Positions 24,601 through 34,144 of a stretch of 64,000 nt of DNA are shown here, piece after piece. Position 1 is the stretch's first letter, and each line of letters starts with the position of its first letter. Location of the stretch: NCBI GenBank assembly GCA_038501195.1, contig JBBPUQ010000006.1:2790001-2854000 (forward strand). Direction: 5' to 3'. A model generated the notes under the pieces. The model was given only the letters and a program-made list of their open reading frames with translations, searched no databases and was not told where the DNA came from. The DNA comes from Nemania diffusa. Taxonomy: Eukaryota; Ascomycota; Sordariomycetes; Xylariales; Xylariaceae. Both the position numbers and the translations under genes were made by a program.

Positions 24601-26990
24601 AACTTAAATATTAACTTTTTATTCAAAAAATTTCGAAATTATATATAAATAATAAATATATAATGTTATATAATATTTGTTAAAGTTTATTAAGCAGTAA
24701 GCAAAATAAAAAAAACATATAAATTACTTTGATATATATACAACATTTTTAAAGTAAAAATAAACTATTATATAAAACAAAAGTTAATTTTATAAATAAT
24801 AATTAAAGCTTTAAATAATATTGCAAAACTAAATAACTTTATATTTATTTTATTAATTTTTAATATATACTTAAAAATTAATTAAAATTTATTTTTATTA
24901 TTAAATATTATATAAAAAGCTAAAACAATAAAAAAAGCAATAAAAATATTGCATAAAAAATATATAAAAATTAAAATTAATTGCGCAATTAATAAATATA
25001 ACAGCTTAGCTATATATAATATATTTTTATTACTTTTAAAAAACGAAATATTTATATAAAAAAAAAAACAAAACTAAAATAAACTATATAAAATTTAATT
25101 GATTAAAAAATTAAACATTATTATAAATTTAATAAATAGCTTAGTATATTTTTAATATATATAAATAAAACTTTATTATTATATAAAAAAAACACAATTA
25201 CTAAAAAACTAAAAAATAAATTTAATAAAAGTTTAACACTTTTAAACTTTTATTATATAAAAAAAACACAGTAAATTAAAAAAAAATATAAATATATATA
25301 TAACTTTTATATAATAAACTAACTACAGTTTTTTTATAGCAAAAAAACAAAAAGTATATATATTAGCAATAAAGCTATAAAAAAACAGCATAATTAATAT
25401 ATTTAAAATATTATTTAAAAAATTAAACACTATTAAAATTAACAACTTTATTATATAAAAAATATTCTAGTTTATTAAATATAATCAAACAAAATATAAA
25501 AATATTTAAATTTTTAAATTTTATTTTATATAAAAAATTAAAAAAAAAACAACTAAATTATATAAAAAGTTAAAACTTATTATATAAAAATATAACAATT
25601 TTAAAAAAAAATTAATATTTATTTAATTTTTAACTATTTAGTAAATAAATTAAAAACTATTGTTTATATTTGAACTTTTACTAATTTGCAACTATAATAT
25701 TTTAAGTAAATTTCGAAATATTATATAAATATATATATAGTCGAAAAATAAACTAGCAAAAAAGATTTTTATATAACTGCTGATTAAACTAAAGTCCAAA
25801 TATTTTAAAAGTACTATTTTAAAAATTATATAACTACTATATAAATTAGTTAAATTAAAACTATACTAGTTTAAAATATATTACTAATATTATTATAAAA
25901 ACTTCGACATATTTATATTTATATATAATTTATACTTTTTATATATAACAAAACAAATTAACAACTTTAATATTATAAGTTTATAAACAAATAATATATT
26001 TAGTTTTATTATACTGAATTTTTTAGCAAAAAAAAAATATAAACTATAACAAGCTAGCTTTTATATAAAACTAAAAAAAATACTTTAATTAAACTATCCG
26101 ATTAAATTTAATAACAAACAAATTATTTTATTATATAAAAATAATATAACTTTAATTTAAAAAAGCTAAAATAATTAACTAGCTTTAATTAACTATTATA
26201 TAAAAAAAGCTGTTTAAAAATATATTTTATAATATATATAAAAAATATATATTAGTAGTATATATTAACTAAAAGCTATATACAACTTATTAATAACTAT
26301 ATAAATAACTAATTTTCAATTAAATAATATTAAAAATTTAAATTAAAAAATTTAATAGCAAATAAATAACTTTAACTATAAATTAACTTTTGTACTATTA
26401 AACTTAAATTATATAAAGTTGTTTATATTTATTAACAAATTATTTACAAACAATACAAATATAACTTTATAGCTTAAATTTATTATTATATTAATAATAA
26501 AACAATATATAAAAAATAATTCAAGTTTTAAAATTACTAGTAATATTATATACTAAAACTTAAACAAATGTAAAAAAATCACTTGTAATATATTTGCAAA
26601 TAAATTATATAATATAGTTAATAATTTTAATAGTATAATCGCTTTATATATAACAATTTAATAAATTTTAATTATACTAAAAATTATTTTAATTTTAGCA
26701 GTTTTATATTTAAATTTAAAATTTTTATATAACTGTTTAATTAAGTTTAAAACAACATAAAAAAAACAGTTTATAATTAATATTATATCACTTTATAAAT
26801 TGTATAAAAAAAAAAAAATCTTTAAAATATAATAAATAAACAGCGCTAATAATTTTACTAATATATTTATAAAACAAAAACTAAACTAAGTATTTAAAAC
26901 TTTAATGTTTATTAATAAACTTATTATATAAATCGAAGTATTAATAAACAAAATAAAAACAAATATACAATAAAAAAATAACTGTTGTAT

Positions 26991-27400
26991 AAAAACTGCT
27001 TTTTTTTTATATAAAAAAATACATATTTAAAATATTATAAAAAATTTACTTTTAATAAGCAAGTTTTAATAATATAGTAGTAATATATACAACTTTTTTT
27101 ATATGTTTTAAATTCGATTTTTAGCTAAAGTATATATTTGAAATAAGCTAATATAAGCAGTATATTTTAAATATAGTTTTTTTTATATAATATTTTACTT
27201 TTATATAATATAAAACGACTTTTATATAAAAACTGCTTTTTTTTTTATATAAAAAAACATATACTTAAATACTATAAAAAACTTACTTTTAATAAACAAG
27301 TTTTAATAATATAGCAGTAATATATATAATATTTACTATATATTTTAAGTTTAATTTTTAGTTAAAACATATATAGCTTTAAGTTTATATTAATTATAAA
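26991..27400. repeat. Tandem duplication, unit about 237 bp
   Basis: The sequence from AAAAACTGCTTTTTTTTT at 26991 recurs at 27228. Shared landmarks are a long T run then ATATAAAAAAA, CTTTTAATAARCAAGTTTTA, ATATAGYAGTAATATATA and TTTTTAGYTAAARYATATA. The second copy fades near 27400. It lies in the 3' part of the inner retroelement, so it is an old feature mutated together with it. Confidence 0.8.
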
Positions 27401-27478
27401 TTTAAAACTGTGTTAATTTTTTTTTTCTTTTTTTTTTGTTATATATACTTAAAATTACTTATATATAATACAGCTTTA

Positions 27479-27753
27479 TTTTATATTAACAGCTATATAT
27501 ACATACAACATATTTCTACTTTATATTAACAGCTATATATATATACAACATATTTCTACTGTTAATAGCTACATATATATACAATATATTTCTACTTTAT
27601 ATCAACAACTATATATATATACAATATATTTTTACTATATATTAACAGCTATATATATATATAATATATATTTATTATATACTAACTAATATATATATAT
27701 ATAATATACTTTTATTTTGAATTAACTAATAAATATATATATAACAAACTTTT
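27479..27753. repeat. Minisatellite, unit about 40 bp, about 7 copies
   Basis: Imperfect units of the form TTTATATTAACAGCTATATA + TATATACAACATATTTCTAC follow each other. Copies become more divergent toward the right end. They lie inside the inner retroelement upstream of its 3' LTR. Confidence 0.85.
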
Positions 27754-28518
27754 ATATTTAAAAAAAAGTCGAAAAATATATATATATTTAACAATTTATA
27801 TATAACATAAAACATTTTAATATATATATATATAAAAAACATTTATATAGTACATATAAAAAAAGCATTGTTAAAAAGAACTAAAAAATTAAATTTGTTA
27901 CTTTTTAGTTATTGTACAAAAAGCAAAGCAAAACTAAATTCTTTTTTTTTTTCTTTTTTTTTTTCGCTTTTATAAGCTACATTAAAAACAACAAGCGCTA
28001 TATAAACACTAAATATATATGCTATATATATTTCTTTAAAAGCTAAAAATTTAATAATATTTAATAAACAATATACTAATATAGTACTAATAACTACTTT
28101 AAAAGCTGTTAATATAAAACAATATAACTAAACTTCAATTTTGAACTAGAATAGCCCGAAAGTACTTTTTTTAGCATATAAGCTTTGTTTAAATATTTGT
28201 AAAAACATTTAAAGCTAATATTTAAAAAATAATATTAATAAAAAAAGCAGTACAAATAATACTTTTTTTAATTTATTATATAATTAAATATATTAGCTAA
28301 AAACACACAAAAAAAATTATTTATACAAAAATAAATATATATTTATATAAAGCAATTACATAAAAGTTTAATAAACTTAGCTTTTAATTAAAAAACTATA
28401 TATTTTTACTATATTATTGTTTTTAATTTAAATAAAGTTTTAAAATTATAATATACTGTTTAAAAAAATAAATATAAAGCAAAAATAAACAGCAGTTATT
28501 GTACTATTGCTACTACTA

Positions 28519-28551
28519 CTATATAACAAGTATATATATATAAATAAATAA

Positions 28552-28595
<44 letters not shown>

Positions 28596-28668
28596 TATAT
28601 ATATATATATATAAATAAATAAATAAACAAACAAATGAACATAAAAAAAAAAAAAAAAAAAAAATAAA
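28519..28668. repeat. (AT)n / (AATA)n microsatellites and A-tract
   Basis: Long AT runs at about 28530-28612, flanked by AAATAAAT units, then an A-tract of about 20 at 28646-28666. An apparent open frame across this run encodes only Ile/Tyr repeats and is not a gene. Confidence 0.9.
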
Positions 28669-29157
28669 AATAAACAAAAACTAGCTAAATATTTATACTT
28701 GAAGTTTTATGCTGCATAAATTAACATTTTAACTAATATTGTTTATTTTTTTTTATATAATATTTAATACTTTTTTTTTTTTATATAGCAGTTATTTATT
28801 AAACAAATAAATCAACAAATAACTACTAATTAATTAACTATATAAAGTTTATTAAATTAACTATTAATAATTTATTACAAACTTTATTACTGTATAAAAA
28901 AATTATTTTTAATAAACTAACTATAGCTAACAATTTAATAAGCAGTAACTTGCTATTTTAACTAATTAAAAATATTATATAATATATAAGCTAATTCAAT
29001 ATAACAAACAATTAAACTACGCTATTTGTATACAACTGCAAAACAATCGACTTATTGTATAATAAAACCAAGTTATTATAAAACATGTTGTTTTTTTGTT
29101 TTTTATTTCTTTATTTTTATATAATACTTAGTTATAACTAAAAAAAAAAAAAACTAA

Positions 29158-29425
29158 TATTAAAATACTAATATTAGTTATAATTGTATATTATAGTTTA
29201 TATAATATAATATTTATACTATAGTTATATAAACAAATATATAGTTATATAAACAAGCACCCACTTTATATACTAGCAGAAATTTTATTTATAATAAAAT
29301 CTCTAGCTATATAAAAAAACTTCTTTTAAATATAATTATTAATATAAATATTATATAACTAGCTTTATATTTTATTTATATATAACTTATATGTACTATT
29401 GTATATATATAGTTTATTTAATATT
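29158..29425 (+). repeat. 3' LTR of the inner retroelement
   Basis: Direct copy of 21334-21600, immediately downstream of an A-tract at 29140-29153 that would be the polypurine tract. Confidence 0.9.
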
Positions 29426-31519
29426 ATTATATTATTTTTAGTTATTTAAAAAATAAAATTTAATAGTTTAAATGTTATTGCAAAAATAAAATTAGTAATA
29501 ATATCAATTGTTATTAGTGCTACTATATTTGTATTGTTTTTTTTTAATATTTGTTATTGTTTTTTAAAATAAACTTTTAAAATGTTAAAGTTTTATTTAA
29601 AAATTTAAAAAAATAATTTTTAAATTTATAAAAAGTAACTTTTTATTTAATATTAATATAATAAATATAACTAAATAATAATTTTTTGCTGTTTTTTTTA
29701 TTATAATTATAATTATAATTATAATTGTTACTTTATTATTTAATTAATAGTATAGCTTTAATAATATTTTAAATAGTAATTTTTTTAAATTATTTTTTTT
29801 ATTATATTTTTAAAAAAATATATTAAAAAATTATTTCTTTTTATAAAATACTTTTTATAAGTTTTTTTATTATTATAAAATAATATATTTATAAAAATAT
29901 ACAAATAAAAAAAAAAATAATTATTTTTAAATGTTTAAAAAAACTTTATTAATAAAAAAAGTTTTTTAATAATATAAATTTTATTTAGCTTTTTAAAATC
30001 AGTTTTAATTAATTATAGTTTAATTATTAAAATTATAACTATTAATTTAATAGTTAATAATATATTTTTTTATTTAAATAATAAATTTTAAAAAGTTATA
30101 CTTTTTATAAATTAAAACTTTTTTAAATATATTTAAGTTTTTATAACTATAAAAAGCTTTTATTAGTTTTTATTACTGACTTTTTTTTCAATTTAATATA
30201 TTTTTAAGTTTTTTTATATATATTTTTTTATATTAAGTTTTAAAATAGTTAAAAACTTTTTATTATATTATATTTTATATTTTTTAAAACTTATATAAGT
30301 TAATATTAATTAATAAATTTGCAATTTTTATTAGTTTAGTTGTTTTAATGCTACTAAAAAATATATTAAAATAATTTATAACAACAATATAATTTTTTAT
30401 TTTTTTTTAATGTAGAAATATTTAAAAAAAAAATCAAATATAATAATACTTTAAAAGCTACTAATGTTTTTTTTGTTATTTATATTAATTTATAATTAAT
30501 AAAAAATATAAAAAATTATTTAAAATAAAATTATTTAAAATAAATTTACTTAAAGTAAAATTATTATTATTAAATAAAACTAAATTAAATAAAATTAAAT
30601 TTAATATTTATTTATTAATATTAAATTTAAAATTAAATAAGTTAAAAAAAAATTAATAAATATTAAAGTCGAAAGTTTTATTATTATTTTTAAACTAAAA
30701 AAATTAACATTGTTAATATTTTTTAATATAAAAATAAATAATATTTTATAAAATAAAAGTAAAAAAAATAAACAAAATAATAATAATAAAAATATTAAAA
30801 AAATAAAAATATAATTGCTATTTATAAAGTTTTTTAAAAAAAAAACAAGTTTATTTTTTATTTTTAAATTTTTAAATAAAATATAAAAAGTTTTTTTTAT
30901 TAAAAAAGCAAAAATATATAAAAAAAATAAATAATTAAGTTTTTAAATTATATTTAATAGTTATTTAATAAATATTTATAAACAATTTTAGTTAAAACTT
31001 TAAATATAATTTTAAATTAAATCAAAATTATTAAATTATATTTACTTGCTTTATTGAATTATTTATTTTTATAATTTATTAATTATTAAAATAATTTTTA
31101 AAAATAAAAATAGTTTAAATGTTTTAAAATAAATTATATATTATTTTTATTATATAAAATTTTAATTATTTAATAATATAATATTTAAAAATTAAAAACA
31201 GTAGTAATTTTTTAATAAAATAATAAATATAAAATTAAAAAATATAATAAAATATAAAACAATTTAAATTTATAATATTGCATTTATAATAAATATATTA
31301 AAGCTTTTTATAAAAAAGTAACAATTATTTAACTTTAATAATATTTATTGTTTATAAGCTTTTATTATAAATAAATAAATAATTTTATTTATAATATAAA
31401 TAAGTTTTATTTTTAATGCTTTTTAATTTTAAAAAAGTAACAACAGTATTTTATAAAAATAATAAATATATAACAAAAAAATAAAATAAATAATTATAAA
31501 CTTTTAAATTTATAACTTA

Positions 31520-31637
31520 TTAAATAGTAAATTATAAGCAATAAATATATTGCATATATTAATAAATATTAAATTAAAAAATAAGTTTAAACTTTATATA
31601 ATAAAATAGTACTTTTAATATATATAGCAGATATGTA
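31520..31637 (+). repeat. Right terminal direct repeat of the AT-rich block (118 bp)
   Basis: Second copy of the boundary repeat, ending where normal composition resumes. It keeps fewer G residues than the left copy in its first half and more at its end, as expected if each copy was mutated independently. Confidence 0.85.
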
Positions 31638-31871
31638 TAGGGCAAAGTACCTAGCTATTAGCTTTACTAGCCACTTATATTTCAACAGTTATAGTGGTAC
31701 TTGTTCTTTTAGGCTTGCTGTTGATGTTTTTTCAACTCTTAAATACGACTTTGAAACTACACGGTTTGATGAGGAGACTATTTTGCAATGGCCTTGATCA
31801 GGAGGTCGGCAAGCTCATTCTCAGATGTGAGATTTGGACAGTGCGTCCACTCTGTCTCGACTAGCTCGAAC

Positions 31872-32481
31872 CAGCGCTACCCACAGGTAAAGTAATTATT
31901 TGACTGACTGTTAATTAATTGACCCAATCCAGTCCAAATAATCGTTTTAAAATTAATTGCAGGTAAAGTAATAATTTTTTACCTGACTTGTTACTTGTTA
32001 ATTACTTCCAATTAATTTTCCTATTTCTTTTAAAATATTTTTTGTTGTTTTTTTGGTAAAAAGGAAGCTTTTTTTCCTAGGTAGGCTAGGTGGCACCCTG
32101 TTTCTAAACCCACTTATTCAGCCACTTACACAGCCACTTACCTAGCCACTTACCAAGCCACTTACCTAGCCACTGACTTAGCCACTTACATCTACCTAGC
32201 CTACATTCTACCTACCAACCACCCTACCAACCACCCTACCTACCACCCTACCTACCACCCTACCTACTTACCTACCTACACCTACCTACACCTACCTACC
32301 TACCTTGCTTTCTACAATCTGTACGCTTTATGTACATTGCTTGAGTTACTTGGTCAATTAACTTGTCAATCCAGTCAATAGATTCAGGCAAGTTAGTCAA
32401 ACAAGCGTTTTTTTGCGATCAATTCAGGTAAAACAAGTCAAGAGGCTATTATTTGACTGACTTTACCTGTGGGTAGCGCTG
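31872..32481. mobile_element. hAT-type MITE (610 bp) with 8-bp target-site duplication
   Basis: The ends are inverted repeats beginning CAGCGCTACCCACAGGTAAA (left) and the exact complement at the right (TTTACCTGTGGGTAGCGCTG). The flanks GCTCGAAC at 31864-31871 and 32482-32489 are an exact 8-bp duplication, which together with CAG-type termini is the hAT signature. CAGGTAAA-like and TTGACTGACT/AAGTCA motifs recur subterminally on both sides, as in hAT transposase-binding regions. The interior has no transposase, only repeats. It is inserted into the 3' end of the hydrolase gene. Confidence 0.92.
32099..32305. repeat. Internal tandem repeats of the hAT MITE
   Basis: Two adjoining arrays: about six units of CCACTTACCTAG (spacing 12-16 bp) at roughly 32109-32190, then a CTACCTACCACC / CTACCTACAC array at about 32200-32305. 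Both are strand-asymmetric (C-rich on +). Confidence 0.85.
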
Positions 32482-33196
32482 GCTCGAACACGGCGCCCTC
32501 TTTCTGCATCACTTCGACCATATTCCTCTGGATCGGCTCTGGGGCGGTAGCATCTTGGGCGCCCACAACGTAAACAATCTTCAGCCCTTCGTCTTTCCAC
32601 GCCGGCGTGTTGGTGATACGGTCGTAGATGGCCTTGCCGTTGTAGCGCTGCAACGCGGCGACGTACTCCGCCACCTCCTCGGGGTGCGCTGCCGTATACG
32701 CGTCCCCGGCCAGCATCTTGTCGGGCCACGTCATGACCGCACTGTCGTCCTCCGCAAACGTCCAGGCGAACCCGCGGATCTTGTCGCCAAACCCGGCCTC
32801 GGTCGCCTTGTCGGCGATGCTTGTGCCCTGCGGCACAGCGTATGAGCCGCCCGCGTAAACCAGGTGCGAGACGCCGCCAGGAAGCCCTCGGGCGGCACGC
32901 ACGCCCGAACTGAAGCCGTAGAGAGCATTGGTCGCCACCATACCCCCATAGCTATGCGAGAAGACGGCGATAGTGTGGCCGGCGTCTGCGAGCTTGGTGG
33001 CATGAGAACTAAAAAGGTCTGTGTCTGTGGCAAGATCGGCGTTTGGGGGTCGCGCCCCGTTGGACGAGGGTAGCTGGGGTACGTGGACCTCATAGCCAGC
33101 CTCGCCGAGTAGTTTAGCCAACTTGTCGTAATGGATGGGAGTGTGGCAGGACGCGCCGGCAATCAAGATCACAGGTTTGTTGTTAATGGCAGCCAT

Positions 33197-34144
33197 GGTG
33201 ATCAATGTAATTGGAGATGGACCTCGAAAGTTCCCAGCCGGGTTTGGGCAAGTCAGGAAGATCAGGAAGACGACAGGACAAATGGCCTAGGAAATATAGA
33301 AATAGTGCAAGGCCATGTAAGTAAAGTAATATGTCAGATCTCTGGTGACTAAACGTGCCCTTTGTCTACTTATATACAAAAGTAATACCCTATCAACAAC
33401 TGCATAGGTATAGGCTCGGCTATATACCGAAGTGCTATACTAGTATGTACTGGCATAAGTATTTTTTGATGCACAGCACTTCTTGAAGTGAGGGATAGAT
33501 TTGTGTGTCTTCTATAATTGGATTCTAGGTCGGTTGCCTGCGCTCATTTGCAATATTCTTACGGGGTGATTTCGGCCTGTTGCAATGTTATCTGCACGAC
33601 TACAAAGTTGCGATTAGTTGGCTGCATAATGAAGAAAAATCAGAGCATTGTTAAGGCTGCAGATCCGCTCCTAGCATGAACTCGGAGCCTATTGGCTAAC
33701 TTCGACCTAACGTCCTGTGAGTTGGAGGCGAAGCATCTGCAGGTCTTCTAAGCACCTCACCCTTGAAGTGCCAAAAACCCGCGTATACCTAGCCAATGAA
33801 CGAGGTTATACAGCGTCTTGAGAAACACCGCAAAGCTGTTGATTCAGCAAAAACATGGCGGTCCTACTTCGCATTCCAAGAGACTCTTCGAGAGGTTGGG
33901 ATCAGTTCTCCGTCGTTGATAGGTCAGCACGTATGAATTAAAGAGTGTGCGTGAAACTCCCACCAGAGCTTTGGAGTTTAGGCATTCAGTATTCGAGGTG
34001 CCACCCTCTTGATAACTGTCTAAATAGACGTATAGAGAGCATCTAAGCTAGATAGCCTAGCACTGCCTACTTTAACTTTTTTCGTAGTCTTGATCAGCTT
34101 CTTTTTTCTCATCACCCGATACTAGTAGCTTGGCGACCAACAAG
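33197..34144. other. Intergenic between hydrolase and PKS relics
   Basis: Divergent upstream region between the hydrolase (-) and PKS (+) starts. No gene or repeat is recognised. It may have been a shared bidirectional promoter of the former cluster. Confidence 0.45.

Larger units (their letters stand above)
21334..29425 (+). mobile_element. RIP-degraded LTR retrotransposon (copia-like), about 8.1 kb
   Basis: Two long terminal repeats of equal length (266-269 bp) lie 7.8 kb apart in direct orientation. They begin TATTAAAATACTA and end about TTTAATA, which fits TGTTA...TAACA termini after RIP (TG to TA, CA to TA); this is typical of many copia-type LTRs. An A-tract of about 13 at 29140-29153 directly precedes the right LTR and would be the mutated polypurine tract, so the element reads left to right. 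No gag or pol frame survives. Lengths fit a complete element. Assignment to copia rather than gypsy is inference from the termini. Confidence 0.85.
16693..31637. mobile_element. AT-rich RIP-mutated block: older retroelement carrying a nested LTR element
   Basis: About 14.9 kb of almost pure A+T with sharp edges. Both edges carry the same 118-bp sequence in direct orientation (16693-16810 and 31520-31637), differing only by transitions. Removing the inner LTR element (21334 to about 29425) leaves about 6.9 kb, a normal retrotransposon size. No open frame of length survives, as expected after C-to-T mutation of CpA on both strands (RIP). The left edge falls directly after MFS-coding sequence. 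I see no clear target-site duplication and no readable protein, so calling the outer element an LTR retrotransposon is inference; the repeat edges and nesting are seen. Confidence 0.75.
31778..33196 (-). pseudogene. Alpha/beta hydrolase gene split by a hAT MITE
   Basis: The gene starts at ATG 33196 (MAAINNKPVILIAGASCH) and is collinear with single-exon fungal alpha/beta hydrolases. It has an oxyanion/N-terminal strand region, then the nucleophile elbow FSHSYGG with the presumed catalytic Ser82 (first position Ser, not Gly), a lid region (AWTFAEDDSAVMTWPDKM), and a late strand VVYVVGAQD-like (IVYVVGAQDATAPEP) carrying the presumed acid. After VFE the frame enters the transposon and stops at 32438. 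The lost last 27 codons are found beyond the element at 31871-31778 (LVETEWTHCPNLT... to AIAK, TAG). They contain the histidine expected to complete the triad. The predicted product therefore lacks a catalytic residue. The rest of the gene is intact and not RIP-mutated, so the break looks fairly young. Confidence 0.88.

Noticed and set aside
28446..28634. Open frame within the AT block
   Set aside because: It translates (AT)n microsatellite into Ile/Tyr repeats; pure composition artefact.
16693..31637. AT block as centromere or mitochondrial insertion
   Set aside because: Paired terminal repeats, LTRs and transition-only differences fit RIP-mutated retroelements; no mitochondrial genes or rRNA are seen.
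16693..31637. 118-bp repeats as target-site duplication
   Set aside because: Far too long for any known integrase; they lie at the composition edge and behave like terminal repeats of the element itself.
31872..32481. Could the hAT MITE be spliced out as an intron?
   Set aside because: Its ends do offer a CAG/GTAAAG donor and a GGGTAG acceptor on the minus strand, but splicing there leaves 29 extra nucleotides and shifts the hydrolase frame.
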